This document shows, one piece after another, positions 42,128 through 50,816 of a stretch of 64,000 nt of DNA. Numbering within the stretch: position 1 is the stretch's first letter; each line of letters starts with the position of its first letter. The translations under genes and the position numbers were made by a program. Source of the stretch: Caldilineaceae bacterium. Lineage in GTDB: Bacteria; Chloroflexota; Anaerolineae; Caldilineales; Caldilineaceae. The stretch is from contig JAGRCP010000019.1 in the NCBI GenBank assembly GCA_020433455.1, forward strand, positions 31,545-95,544. Direction: 5' to 3'. The notes below the pieces were generated by a model. The model made no database searches. It saw nothing but the letters and a program-made list of their open reading frames with translations, and had not been told where the DNA came from.

Positions 42128-42263
42128 GGGATTCTTCACTGGCCTGTCGCTCATCGCACGTTGGCATGTTGATCCGTTCAGAATGACAGATGACCTCGCC
42201 CTGTCATTCTGAACGGATCAACGCGGCGAGAGCGGGCGTAATGATGGGCCAGTGAAGAATCCC
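42128..42263. repeat. Large palindromic element (REP/MITE-like)
   Basis: Outer arms GGGATTCTTCACTGGCC (42128-42144) and GGCCAGTGAAGAATCCC (42247-42263) match over 17 bp without mismatch. Inner arms at 42168-42189 and 42201-42222 match over 22 bp (GTTGATCCGTTCAGAATGAC and onward). The 136-base element could fold into one long cruciform. The rest of the 41999-42427 gap holds no gene. Confidence 0.8.
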
Positions 42264-42427
42264 GCGTTGCCTGCCTCCAGCGCAGCAACGCAGCGGGAGG
42301 GCACGGAGGCCCTCCCCGACCACATACGACCTGCCATCCCGCCCATTTCACCCCCTGCTTTGGGTCATCATCGGCGGCTGTGCTATGCTTGCCGCTGCAC
42401 TTGTATTGTGGAGAAGCCGAAATTCCC

Positions 42428-43450
42428 TTGAAACGCTATTGGCAACTGCTGATCGGCCTGGCCATCAGCGCTTTTTTCATCTATCTCGCGCTGCCGGGCC
42501 TGCATCTGGCCGACGTCATGGCATCGCTGCGCACGGCCAACTACTGGTGGATTCTCCCCGGCGTGGCCGTCTATTTTTTGGGATTGGGCGCACGCACCTG
42601 GCGTTGGCACTACATGCTGCGCCCCATCAAATCCGTGCCGCTGGGCCGCCTCTTTCCCCTTATCTGCATCGGCTACTTCGGCAATAACGTCTATCCGTTC
42701 CGGGCCGGCGAACTGATCCGCTCCTACGTGCTCAAGCGTAACGAAGGGATTGCCTTTGTCTCCAGCCTGGCCACCGTCTTTGTGGAGCGCATCTTTGACG
42801 GGCTGGTCATGCTCTTTTTCGTTTTTCTTGCCCTGCCCTTCGTTCCGGCCATGCCCTCCGTCTACCGCAACCTGGTGATCCTGCTTACCGTCTTACTGGT
42901 GGGTGCGACCGGGCTCTTCATGTGGATGGCGGCCAGTCCGACCCGGGTAGAGGCAGTCTACGGCTGGATGGCGAATTTCCTGGTTCCCGAACGCTTTCGC
43001 ATGCGCACGGACAACCTCTATGCCCGCTTTATGGAAGGGCTGCAATGTCTGGACAGCGGGCGCGACGTGCTGCTTATCTTCGGCACAAGCGTGGTCATCT
43101 GGCTGTTGGAAACGGTGAAGTACTGGTTTGTCATGCACGCCTTCGACTTCCAGGTCAGCTTCCTGGTGCTCATGCTCATGAACGGGCTGGTCAACCTGGC
43201 CACGACCCTGCCGTCTGCGCCCGGGTATGTGGGCACCTTCGATACGCCGGGCATTGAAACCCTGGTCGCGTTTGGCGTAGATCGTAACGTGGCGGCAAGT
43301 TATACCTTTACGCTCCATGCCGCGCTCTGGCTGCCGGTGACGCTGGTAGGCGGCTGGTACTTCTGGCGTGCGCAACTTCACTGGCGCGATTTCAGCCAGG
43401 CGCAAGCCGAGGCCGAACGAGAGGAAGCGGTTAATCCAGCCGCGGAGTAG
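42428..43450 (+). CDS. UPF0104/YbhN-type flippase-like membrane protein
   Basis: A polytopic protein (340 residues from a TTG at 42428; the frame opens at a GTG at 42380) of the lysylphosphatidylglycerol-synthase-TM family. Marks are the early [20 protein letters not shown] helix, [21 protein letters not shown], the [20 protein letters not shown] stretch near residue 80 (the family's N-P-x-R-x-GE signature) and [18 protein letters not shown] near 258. Relatives move or modify lipids or polyprenyl-linked intermediates. The start is uncertain because GGAG lies about 14 bases ahead of the TTG. Confidence 0.85.
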   Translation: MKRYWQLLIGLAISAFFIYLALPGLHLADVMASLRTANYWWILPGVAVYFLGLGARTWRWHYMLRPIKSVPLGRLFPLICIGYFGNNVYPFRAGELIRSYVLKRNEGIAFVSSLATVFVERIFDGLVMLFFVFLALPFVPAMPSVYRNLVILLTVLLVGATGLFMWMAASPTRVEAVYGWMANFLVPERFRMRTDNLYARFMEGLQCLDSGRDVLLIFGTSVVIWLLETVKYWFVMHAFDFQVSFLVLMLMNGLVNLATTLPSAPGYVGTFDTPGIETLVAFGVDRNVAASYTFTLHAALWLPVTLVGGWYFWRAQLHWRDFSQAQAEAEREEAVNPAAE

Positions 43451-43527
43451 CTTTGCGGTTAGACTTGGACTCATTGAGGTACGCAGCGGGCGCAGAAAGC
43501 GAGACGCTGCTCCTGCCCCTTGTCTCT

Positions 43528-44745
43528 CTACAGACGCCGCCCCACCAACATCAGGCGCTCATCCCCGCGCCGGGTGAAGAAGACGGTCGCGTCCCGTCCG
43601 CCGGGCGTCAGCTTGAGCCGCTTGCGTAGGCTCTCGGGTTCGGTGGGAAATCCGCGTTTCTTCAACTCTATCTGCCCAATCTCCTCACGCACCAGCAGTC
43701 GGTTAAGGACCTTCAGGCTAAAGGGCTCCACATAATCGATAACGAACGATTGGGCCAATGGATGTTTTTGCCTCTCCCTGGCCGCCAGATAGGCGATCTG
43801 GTCATCAAAAAGATGCGCGCGTAATTCATCGGCCAGGTCGCGCAACGCCCCCGCGCGGATGAGAGCAGGGTGAGGCTCGTAGAGCGTCATGCCCGGAGCC
43901 AGGGGACCGACCGGCGGACCTACCCTATCCGCCGCGTAGGTGAACCAGATATTCCCCTCATGGATGGACGCCCAGCGCGGTCGGACGGCCGCAGCGCCGA
44001 ACCAAAGCACGGCTTCTTTGCACGCCCGCTCATGGCCGATAAACTCCACGCCGCAAGCGGGCGGCACGTCGTCATCCTCCACGCCGGGCATGACCTTTAC
44101 GCCCAGCAGCGGCACGCGCCGCTGCAAGCGCAGCAGCGCGCTGATGGGCGGCTGCATTGCTCCCAGCCGGAAGACGCGCCGACCGTTGACGCGCCGGGCC
44201 GGGTCCGCAAACGCGCCGGCTGCGTCGGGCAGCGTTCCATTGTCCAGGGCAGCGGTCCAATCTTCGAGCACGAAGGTCACGCGGTCGCTCAAGCCGCGGG
44301 CCGCCGCATTGGCCCGAGCCAGTTGCAGGCGCACCGGATCCGTCTCGTAGGCAATGACCGGCCGGCGCACGGCCAGCGCCAATGTATCCCCGCCGATGCC
44401 GCAACCCAACTCCAGCAGGGGGCCGGGCGGCGCGTGGCGATCCAGCCACGCGGCATGATGAGCGGCAATGGGCGCGGCCGTGGCCTGCTCCAGCGCTTCA
44501 GCCGTAAAGAAAAGGGAATCTGCAGCCGGAAACTTAACCGCTGCACGTTGACGCAGGCGTGCCAATGCCAACAGCGCCCCCGCCTCCTCACCGGTGACGC
44601 GTGTGCGTAGTTCATGCAGCAGCGCCAGCGTCTGCCCTTCGCTCAGGTCGCGCGTGCGTAGCCCGGCCAGTTCAGCCGCGGCCGGCTCTGAAAGCAGGTA
44701 GTCAATTGTGCCGGAATTGATGGCCTCGGCGTTCATAAGAGCCAT
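43528..44745 (-). CDS. SAM-dependent methyltransferase with THUMP-like C-terminus
   Basis: A 405-residue protein. The methyltransferase core lies at about 95-215: LLELGCGIGGDTLALA near 110, AYETDPVRLQLA near 130, and the FADPARR motif near 180 that takes the place of a catalytic DPP(Y/F). The C-terminal 75 residues (YVEPFSLKVLNRLLVREEIGQIELKKRGF) match the THUMP-like domain found in this family, which suggests an RNA substrate. A preceding helical region (TIDYLLSEPAAAELAGL) is also typical. The gene diverges from dnaX across a heptad array. Confidence 0.85.
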   Translation of the reverse strand: MALMNAEAINSGTIDYLLSEPAAAELAGLRTRDLSEGQTLALLHELRTRVTGEEAGALLALARLRQRAAVKFPAADSLFFTAEALEQATAAPIAAHHAAWLDRHAPPGPLLELGCGIGGDTLALAVRRPVIAYETDPVRLQLARANAAARGLSDRVTFVLEDWTAALDNGTLPDAAGAFADPARRVNGRRVFRLGAMQPPISALLRLQRRVPLLGVKVMPGVEDDDVPPACGVEFIGHERACKEAVLWFGAAAVRPRWASIHEGNIWFTYAADRVGPPVGPLAPGMTLYEPHPALIRAGALRDLADELRAHLFDDQIAYLAARERQKHPLAQSFVIDYVEPFSLKVLNRLLVREEIGQIELKKRGFPTEPESLRKRLKLTPGGRDATVFFTRRGDERLMLVGRRL

Positions 44746-44883
44746 TTTTTACGACCAAAGCATTTTAGGCAAGCCGGTACGCAGGTCGGCGCGAGAATTG
44801 ACGCGCGAACCTCTCAATTCTCTCCGCCGCCCGACCATGCCTGTCATTCGCCCGGCAGCACAAGCCTTCACATCCTCGCTTAC

Positions 44884-44925
44884 CAATCTTAAATCTTTAA
44901 TCTTTAATTTCCCTTTCACCTTCCC
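44884..44925. repeat. 7-nt-phased array upstream of dnaX
   Basis: Six heptads in phase: CAATCTT, AAATCTT, TAATCTT, TAATTTC, CCTTTCA, CCTTCCC. The first two units are the same type as the right arm at 30593. The array lies in the divergent gap, 64 bases before the dnaX start. Confidence 0.7.
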
Positions 44926-44989
44926 AGATGCTACACTAGAACCGATTTTCTGATTCGCTTTGATCGGTGCTATTTTCGCCTTCTACACC

Positions 44990-46648
44990 ATGTCCCAAGC
45001 TCTCTATCGCAAGTGGCGCAGCCAGACCTTTGATGAGGTCATCGGCCAGGAACATGTGACCCAGACGTTGCGCAACGCCCTGCGCGACGGGCGCATCGCG
45101 CACGCCTATCTCTTCTCGGGCCCGCGGGGCACGGGCAAGACCAGCACGGCGCGCATTTTGGCCAAGGCGCTCAACTGTACCGGACCCGAAGGCGAGCGCC
45201 CCTGCAATAAATGTCCGACCTGCACGGCGATCAATGAAGGCCGCATGTTGGACCTGATTGAAATCGACGCGGCCAGCAATAACAGCGTGGACGATATCCG
45301 CGATCTGCGGGAAAAGATCGGCTTTCGGCCCGGCGAGGGACAATTCAAGATCTACATCATCGACGAAGTTCACATGCTCAGCTCCAGCGCGTTCAACGCC
45401 CTGCTCAAGACGCTGGAAGAGCCGCCGCCCCACGCCCGCTTCGTCCTGGCCACGACCGAACCCCACAAAATTCCGGCCACGGTCATGAGTCGCTGCCAGC
45501 GCTTCGATTTTCGCCGCATTCCTGTGCCCGAAATAGCCGGCCATTTGCAGGAAATTACCACGGCCGAGGGGTTCCAGGCCGAGGATGAAGCGCTCACGGC
45601 CATTGCCCGCAGCGCACAGGGCTGCATGCGCGACGCCATCAGCCTGCTGGACCAGATGTTGAGCTACGGCGTCGAGACGGTCACCTTGGCCCAGGTGCAG
45701 GAGGTTTTGGGCGCGGTGAGCAGCGAAACCGTAGCCGTCTTGGTTGACGGCCTTGCCGAGCGGGATGTGGCGGCCGTGCTGCGGGTGGTGCAACAGCTCG
45801 TCGGCCAGGGCGCGGGATTGGCCGAATTTACCGGCCAGCTCATCGAATATTTGCGCGCGCTCATGCTCCTGCAGATGACGAACGCGCCGGACCTGCTGGA
45901 CGACCTGCCCGACGAGACGATCCGCCGGATGCAGGGCCAGGCCACGCGCATAACCCTGCCCATGACCCTCCACGCCATCAAGCGACTGAGCGAGGCGCTG
46001 CCCGAACTGAAGGGCGGCTATCAGCCCCAGTTGCCTCTGGAATTGGCGCTCATCGAATCTATTCGCGGCGAGATTCGCCCTGCCTCGGTTGATTCGGAGC
46101 CATCGGCCCAGGCGGTCGCCACGTCGGCCAAAGAAGCAAGCGCCGCGGCGACCGCTTCGCGCTCCGCCCCGGTGTCCCGGGCCCAAACGCCTGCCGCGGT
46201 TGACAAACCGACGGAGGCGGGCGATGCTGAAACAGGCAAGGCTGAGGCAAGTGAAGAAGCGGATCTGCCGCTGGATGAAGCGGCCATTCGCAAGTTATCA
46301 GGCCCGGGCTGGGATCAGTTCCAGAACACGGTGCGCGAGCGGCTGGGCCATAAGGTGCAGGCCTCCCTGCGCGCGGTACGCGATATCGCCGTGAGCGAAA
46401 ATCGGGTGGCGTTTGCCTTCGGCACGAATCAATTTTCCCACGACATGGTGAGCGCGCCGGAGACCATGAGCAAAATTGTGGATCTGCTCTCCGGCTATCT
46501 GGGCCGCTCGGTGCGCCTGGAATGTCAGATGGGCGACACGGCAAAATTAACCGGCCGGCTTGCCGTACAGCAGGCCGCCGGCCAGGAGGGGCCCGATCCC
46601 CTGGTAGAATACGCGGTTGAGAATCTCCGCGCGTCCGTTGCGGAGTAA
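44990..46648 (+). CDS. dnaX: DNA polymerase III subunit gamma/tau
   Basis: The clamp-loader ATPase of the replication machine. The start at 44990 (MSQALYRKWRSQTFDEVIGQ) is the conserved one; a TTG at 44960 adds ten extra residues. The 552-residue protein has Walker A GPRGTGKTS near residue 41, a Zn site NCTGPEGERPCNKCPTC near 62, Walker B IYIIDEVHMLS near 117, the SRC box VMSRCQRFDF near 163 and sensor 2 near 200. The C-terminal tau region is A/E-rich with a final folded domain (RERLGHKVQASLRAV). The ybaB and recR genes follow, the standard bacterial order. Confidence 0.97.
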   Translation: MSQALYRKWRSQTFDEVIGQEHVTQTLRNALRDGRIAHAYLFSGPRGTGKTSTARILAKALNCTGPEGERPCNKCPTCTAINEGRMLDLIEIDAASNNSVDDIRDLREKIGFRPGEGQFKIYIIDEVHMLSSSAFNALLKTLEEPPPHARFVLATTEPHKIPATVMSRCQRFDFRRIPVPEIAGHLQEITTAEGFQAEDEALTAIARSAQGCMRDAISLLDQMLSYGVETVTLAQVQEVLGAVSSETVAVLVDGLAERDVAAVLRVVQQLVGQGAGLAEFTGQLIEYLRALMLLQMTNAPDLLDDLPDETIRRMQGQATRITLPMTLHAIKRLSEALPELKGGYQPQLPLELALIESIRGEIRPASVDSEPSAQAVATSAKEASAAATASRSAPVSRAQTPAAVDKPTEAGDAETGKAEASEEADLPLDEAAIRKLSGPGWDQFQNTVRERLGHKVQASLRAVRDIAVSENRVAFAFGTNQFSHDMVSAPETMSKIVDLLSGYLGRSVRLECQMGDTAKLTGRLAVQQAAGQEGPDPLVEYAVENLRASVAE

Positions 46649-46666
46649 GTAGCGAAGTAAACAAGC

Positions 46667-46721
46667 CGATCGCTTAATCGCCGCAGCAGAGAGTGGCGGC
46701 GATTATACGATTGAAGCGATT
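46667..46721. repeat. 8-nt-phased inverted repeat between dnaX and ybaB
   Basis: The left arm is CGATCGCT, TAATCGCC (46667-46682). The right arm, reading as the opposite strand's units, is GGCGATTA, TACGATTG, AAGCGATT (46698-46721). TTAATCGCCGC can pair with GCGGCGATTA, and TTTT follows, so it may act as a terminator or a coupling hairpin within the dnaX-ybaB-recR cluster. Confidence 0.6.
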
Positions 46722-46746
46722 TTCCTAACGAGAAGGAGTAACCGAC

Positions 46747-47124
46747 ATGGCAAAAAAGAAACGCGGGCGCGGCGGGTTTGGCGGCGGCTTCGGCGGCGGT
46801 ATGGGCGGCGGCGGCATGGGCAATATCATGAACCAGATGGCCAAGCTTCAGGAAGAAATGGAAAAAACCCAGGAAGCCCTGGCCGAGGAAGAAGTAAGCG
46901 TCAGCTCCGGCGGCGGCATGGTGACGGTGACGGTCACCGGCGCGCAGGTGCTGCGGAGCATCGGGATCAAGCCCGAGGCCGTGGACCCCGATGACGTCGA
47001 GATGTTGCAGGATCTGGTCCTGGCTGCGGTCAATGAAGCGCTGGACAAGTCCCGCGCGCTGGAGGAAGAACGCATGGGCGCGCTGACCGGCGGGATGGGC
47101 TTGCCGCCCGGACTGGGATTCTAA
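46747..47124 (+). CDS. ybaB: YbaB/EbfC nucleoid-associated protein
   Basis: A small DNA-binding protein, 125 residues, that coats the nucleoid as a dimer. The core is normal: MNQMAKLQEEMEKTQEALAE near residue 29, then VSVSSGGGMVTVTVTGAQVLRSIGI and DDVEMLQDLVLAAVNEAL near 85. The first 27 residues are an unusual K/R then G-rich tail (RGRGGFGGGFGGGMGGGG) added before the family's usual start, perhaps for RNA or DNA contacts. The ribosome site GAAGGAG is good, and recR begins three bases after the stop. Confidence 0.95.
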   Translation: MAKKKRGRGGFGGGFGGGMGGGGMGNIMNQMAKLQEEMEKTQEALAEEEVSVSSGGGMVTVTVTGAQVLRSIGIKPEAVDPDDVEMLQDLVLAAVNEALDKSRALEEERMGALTGGMGLPPGLGF

Positions 47125-47127
47125 CCC

Positions 47128-47760
47128 ATGCAACCCCTGGCCGAGCCTGTCAGCCAACTCATTGATGCATTTAGCCAATTACCGGGCATAGGTCCCAAAA
47201 CGGCCAGTCGCCTGGCCTATTACCTGCTGCGCGCCGATGATGCGGTGGCGCTTAATCTGGCCCATGCGCTGGAAGCGCTAAAAGCCAACACGCTTTTCTG
47301 CAGCGTCTGCCACAACATCGCGGACCGGGATCCCTGCCCCATTTGCACCAGCGACCAGCGCGATCATGGGACGCTGTGCGTGGTGGAAGAGCCGCTGGAC
47401 GTACAGGCCATCGAGCGAACCCGGGAATACCAGGGCGTCTATCACGTGCTCCATGGGTCCATCTCGCCCGTAGACGGCGTGGGTCCTGACGATCTCAAGA
47501 TCGCTGAGCTGCTCCAGCGTATCCGTGAGGCCGAAAGCGACAGCGTGGCGGACCGTCCCACCGCGCCGGTCAAGGAAATACTCCTGGCTACCAATCCCAA
47601 TTTGGAAGGCGAGGCTACGGCTATGTACATCGCGCGCCTCATCAAACCGCTGGGCATCCGCGTAACGCGTCTGGCCCGAGGACTGCCTGTAGGCGGCGAT
47701 CTGGAATATGCTGATGAAGTGACGTTGGGACGCGCGCTGGCGGGCCGCAGCGAAATGTAG
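47128..47760 (+). CDS. recR: Recombination mediator protein RecR
   Basis: RecR works with RecO and RecF to load RecA at gaps. The 210-residue protein has the helix-hairpin-helix LPGIGPKTASRLAYYLL near residue 18, the four-cysteine Zn finger FCSVCHNIADRDPCPIC near 57-72 and the Toprim domain with LCVVEEPLDVQAIE near 84 and LLATNPNLEGEATAMYIA near 151. The end has the Walker-B-like TRLARGLPVGGDLEYADEVTL typical of RecR. It follows ybaB by three bases and ends just before a two-way terminator. Confidence 0.97.
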   Translation: MQPLAEPVSQLIDAFSQLPGIGPKTASRLAYYLLRADDAVALNLAHALEALKANTLFCSVCHNIADRDPCPICTSDQRDHGTLCVVEEPLDVQAIERTREYQGVYHVLHGSISPVDGVGPDDLKIAELLQRIREAESDSVADRPTAPVKEILLATNPNLEGEATAMYIARLIKPLGIRVTRLARGLPVGGDLEYADEVTLGRALAGRSEM

Positions 47761-47823
47761 GGGCGTGGACAGAATCGGGATGAGCAAATCCCGCAGAGAA
47801 CCCCAAAAAGTCAATCTAAAAAA

Positions 47824-47856
47824 GGGGGCGGATCAATGGTTGATCCGCCCCCTTTT
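47824..47856. terminator. Two-way intrinsic terminator
   Basis: GGGGGCGGATCAA (47824-47836) and TTGATCCGCCCCC (47840-47852) make a perfect 13-bp stem with a 3-base loop. An A run precedes and TTTT follows, so it can end both recR and the converging membrane-protein gene. Confidence 0.88.
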
Positions 47857-47877
47857 CAAATACCGTTCAGATGCCGG

Positions 47878-48282
47878 TTACGGCTGTCCAAAAGCAGTCC
47901 GCGTGCTGGGCAACATGGCCAGCACAAGCGCAAGGACGTTGATGATCAACGGCCAGAGAATCGCCATAAAAGGAGTGGCGCCGATGAGGGCCACAAACAG
48001 GAAGACCAGGTTGACCACGGCAATCGCAACCACAAAGATCCAGCCCTGAGGATTTAAGTTCCAAAGCTGATTGGCCACGGAGAACCAGATCAGGCCGACG
48101 ATAACCGCCATGATCGCGCCGAGCCAGTAGGCCTGGGGCAACACAAATTGGTACTCGCCCAAAATCGTCGTGATGGAGACCGGCAGCCACCCCATGTAGC
48201 GCGCCGCGTCCAAAAGATTCATGATGCCGGCAATCACGGCCAAAATAGCAAGAAAAACAACCACGCCCGTGCGTCTTCGCAT
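47878..48282 (-). CDS. Small four-helix membrane protein
   Basis: A 134-residue integral membrane protein of unknown function. The start at 48282 has a strong ribosome site (GGAGGAG) five bases ahead, while longer forms to 48384 have none. Helices are VVVFLAILAVIAGIMNLLDAA, then AYWLGAIMAVIVGLIWFSVA, GWIFVVAIAVVNLVFLFVALIG and FMAILWPLIINVLALVLAML. No charged or catalytic residues are evident in the helices. The C-terminus converges on recR across a terminator. Confidence 0.75.
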   Translation of the reverse strand: MRRRTGVVVFLAILAVIAGIMNLLDAARYMGWLPVSITTILGEYQFVLPQAYWLGAIMAVIVGLIWFSVANQLWNLNPQGWIFVVAIAVVNLVFLFVALIGATPFMAILWPLIINVLALVLAMLPSTRTAFGQP

Positions 48283-48480
48283 AATTTCTCCTCCACTTTC
48301 AACATTTGTTAAAGATAACTGATTATCGATGGAGTCCAGCCTACTGCACTTCCTATGATACATGGAGTGATGGTGATTCGCCAATCAACTACAACAGCGG
48401 GGGATTGTTGATCTGCGGACAATCGACTACACTGAGGTTATTAACGGAAAGCCCTACTGAGAAAGAGAGACCCTCAACCA

Positions 48481-48891
48481 ATGTTCACGCGTCTGGATCA
48501 TATTGGCATCGTCGTCGCGGATCTTGATACGGCGTTACAGACCTACCGGGATCGGCTGGGCTTTACGTTGCTGGAGCGAATCGAAATCCCCGAGCAACTG
48601 GTAGAGGCCGCGTTCCTCGAAGCCAACAACAGCACCATCGAGCTGATTGCGCCCACGGATACCGCCAGCGGCACGGCTCGCTATCTGGAAAAGCGGGGCG
48701 AAGGCCCCCATCACGTTTGCTACGAGGTTGACGATATCGAAGTCACGCTGGCGGAACTGGCCCAACAAGGCGTACAGTTGATTGACGAGACGCCCCGCCG
48801 GGGCGTTCACGGCCGGGTCGCCTTCGTGCATCCTAAGGCAACCCACGGCTCCATGATTGAACTGCTGGAAAAGGATGCCCATCACAAGTGA
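48481..48891 (+). CDS. mce: Methylmalonyl-CoA epimerase
   Basis: Interconverts (R)- and (S)-methylmalonyl-CoA. The 136-residue vicinal-oxygen-chelate protein has LDHIGIVVADLDTALQTYRD at the start (first metal His), IELIAPTD near residue 57, GEGPHHVCYEVDDIE near 75 (second His) and HGSMIELLEK near the end (metal Glu). The gene overlaps the DUF59 gene by four bases (GTGA). The mutase large subunit at 20981 is not beside it and has different specificity residues, so a true methylmalonyl-CoA mutase is expected elsewhere. Confidence 0.93.
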   Translation: MFTRLDHIGIVVADLDTALQTYRDRLGFTLLERIEIPEQLVEAAFLEANNSTIELIAPTDTASGTARYLEKRGEGPHHVCYEVDDIEVTLAELAQQGVQLIDETPRRGVHGRVAFVHPKATHGSMIELLEKDAHHK

Positions 48892-49292
48892 GCACGCAGG
48901 TTATGATTAGCCAGGAAAGCTGCTGGGACGAATTGCGCAAGGTAATCGACCCGGAAATTTACGAAAATATCATCGATCTCGGTCTCGTCTACAATGTCAC
49001 GGTTCAGCCCGATGAGGCGGTCGATGTAGAGATGACCCTGACCACGCCCCAGTGCCCGCTGGGTCCCCAAATCATCGCCGATGTGGAGAGGACGCTCCAG
49101 GCGCATGGCGCCCGGGACGTCAACGTGAACATCGTCTGGCAACCCATGTGGACGCCCGACGCCATGACCGACGATCTCAAGCGCAAGTTGGGGATTCTGG
49201 AAGAGGAGCCGGAGCCGGTCGTGGAGCTGCCGCCGCCTCCGCCGCCCGCTCCCAGGAAAAAGGGCCTTTTCGCACGCCTCTTCGGCGGATAG
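48888..49292 (+). CDS. DUF59/MIP18-family iron-sulphur assembly protein
   Basis: A 134-residue cytoplasmic protein of the SufT/PaaD type, which helps mature Fe-S proteins. The conserved core is LRKVIDPEIYENIIDLGLVYNV near residue 16, then MTLTTPQCPLGPQIIADVE near 49 with the conserved cysteine, and VNIVWQPMWTPDAMTDDLKRKLGI near 78. The last 30 residues add a P-rich linker and a basic tail (PRKKGLFARLFGG) not typical of the family. It starts at GTG 48888, overlapping mce; ATG 48903 is the alternative. Confidence 0.9.
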   Translation: MSTQVMISQESCWDELRKVIDPEIYENIIDLGLVYNVTVQPDEAVDVEMTLTTPQCPLGPQIIADVERTLQAHGARDVNVNIVWQPMWTPDAMTDDLKRKLGILEEEPEPVVELPPPPPPAPRKKGLFARLFGG

Positions 49293-49340
49293 TCTGCGGC
49301 GGATAAAAGACATTTTCCCTGTCCAACTCCTGTCCAACCT

Positions 49341-50048
49341 ATGTCCCAGCGCACCCTTGCCTTTCAACAGCCAAACTGGAAAATGCTCAAACGCGCGCCC
49401 ACGCGTTTGGGCGTGCTGGTGACGGCCACGCTGCTGTGGCTGCTCCTCTACGCGGGATTAGGCTGGCGCATCTGGGCGGGAAGCGCGCAGCTTTTTACGC
49501 ACATTAACGCGCTCCTGGCCGCGTTCCTTATCGTCCTGGGCGTCGTCGTCTTCATGGGCTGGAAGCGCCATTGGCCGGCCCTGCGCCTGGGGTGGACGGC
49601 CCGCAGGGCGCGTTCCCCCTGGTCCGCGCGCAGCCAAAACGAGCTGCAAACGCTGACGCCCTCCGAGTTTGAAGCCTATGTCGCCCAACGCATCTTTGCC
49701 CGCCAGGGCTATGCGGTCGTCAACACGGCGGATACCAAAGACGGCGGCATCGATATCCGCCTCACAGATTCCCTGGGCTATCAGGCCATCGTCCAGTGCA
49801 AGCGCTACGCGGGCACGGTCGGCGTAGGCGCGGTACGCGACCTCTACGGAACCATGCTGCATGATAACGCCGATTACGGCTATCTGGCCGCCAGCGGAGC
49901 CATCAGCGCCGACGCCCGGGCATGGGCGCAAGGCAAGCCTATCGGCCTGCTGGACGGCAAGCTTATTGCGCGTCTCTCCCAGACCAATGCGGATCCGACT
50001 TATCTACAAAGCCGCTATCGCCCGCTCTACCGTCCCTTTTCAGCCTGA
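49341..50048 (+). CDS. Membrane-anchored Mrr-like restriction-endonuclease-fold protein
   Basis: A 235-residue protein. Two helices (GVLVTATLLWLLLYAGLGWRI and LLAAFLIVLGVVVFMGW) lie at residues about 24-75. A PD-(D/E)xK nuclease domain of the Mrr type follows: LTPSEFEAYVAQRIFARQGYAVV near 112, the catalytic DGGIDIRL near 138 and the metal/Lys motif IVQCKRYAGTVG near 154, all intact. Such stand-alone forms may cut modified DNA or act in repair; no methylase is beside it. It ends nine bases before the GDPD gene. Confidence 0.85.
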   Translation: MSQRTLAFQQPNWKMLKRAPTRLGVLVTATLLWLLLYAGLGWRIWAGSAQLFTHINALLAAFLIVLGVVVFMGWKRHWPALRLGWTARRARSPWSARSQNELQTLTPSEFEAYVAQRIFARQGYAVVNTADTKDGGIDIRLTDSLGYQAIVQCKRYAGTVGVGAVRDLYGTMLHDNADYGYLAASGAISADARAWAQGKPIGLLDGKLIARLSQTNADPTYLQSRYRPLYRPFSA

Positions 50049-50057
50049 GAAACGACT

Positions 50058-50792
50058 ATGACCGCTGTTTACGCCCACCGGGGAGCCCGACGCGTGGCTC
50101 CCGAAAATACGTTGCCCGCTTTTGCTGCCGCGCTGGAAATGGGGGTGGCCGGCATCGAACTTGACGTCCACCTCAGCCGGGACGAACGCCTGGTCGTCAT
50201 TCACGACGAGACGGTGGACGCCACGACCACCGGCACGGGCAGGGTGCGCGATTTTACCGCGGCAGAATTAGCCGGGTTGGATGCGGGCAGCCGCTTTGAC
50301 CCCGCCTTTGCCGGCATAGGCGTCCCCACGCTGGATGATACGCTGGACCTGATTGGCGACCGCTGCGTCGTCAACATCGAACTCAAGACCGCCGATCCCA
50401 TGGGCGGCCCGGCGACAGAGCCCCTGGCCCGTCTCATTCGCGCCCGGGGATTGCTGGATCAGGTGATCGTTTCCAGCTTCAACTTCATCTCCCTCATGCG
50501 CGTGCGGACGCTGAACCCTGCCATACGCCTGGGGCTGCTCCACTACGCGCCCATACCCGACGATCTGCGTCCCCGGCTCATGAACGAGCTGGTGCGCCCT
50601 GACGCACTTCACCCGCTGTATACGCTGGTCGATGAAACGTATATGGCGTGGGCGCGCGCCTACGGCTGCCGGGTCAACGTTTGGACGGTCAACGAATGCG
50701 CCGACGCCCTTCATCTGCGCACGTTGGGCGTCGATGTCATCATGAGCGACGCGCCGGATGAGATGATGCGCTGTTTGGGCAGTGCTGCGTAA
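50058..50792 (+). CDS. Glycerophosphodiester phosphodiesterase
   Basis: Cleaves glycerophosphodiesters to glycerol-3-phosphate and an alcohol. The 244-residue TIM barrel has AHRGARRVAPENTLPAF at residues 6-22 (catalytic His and Arg), GIELDVHLSRDERLVVIHDETVD near 32 (metal Glu-x-Asp and second catalytic His) and VNIELKT near 105 (metal Glu). No signal peptide, so it is cytoplasmic and likely recycles phospholipid head groups. It sits close to the Mrr-like gene upstream and the mevalonate kinase gene downstream (24-base gap). Confidence 0.94.
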   Translation: MTAVYAHRGARRVAPENTLPAFAAALEMGVAGIELDVHLSRDERLVVIHDETVDATTTGTGRVRDFTAAELAGLDAGSRFDPAFAGIGVPTLDDTLDLIGDRCVVNIELKTADPMGGPATEPLARLIRARGLLDQVIVSSFNFISLMRVRTLNPAIRLGLLHYAPIPDDLRPRLMNELVRPDALHPLYTLVDETYMAWARAYGCRVNVWTVNECADALHLRTLGVDVIMSDAPDEMMRCLGSAA

Positions 50793-50816
50793 TCCGTACC
50801 TATCGCCACTATTCCT

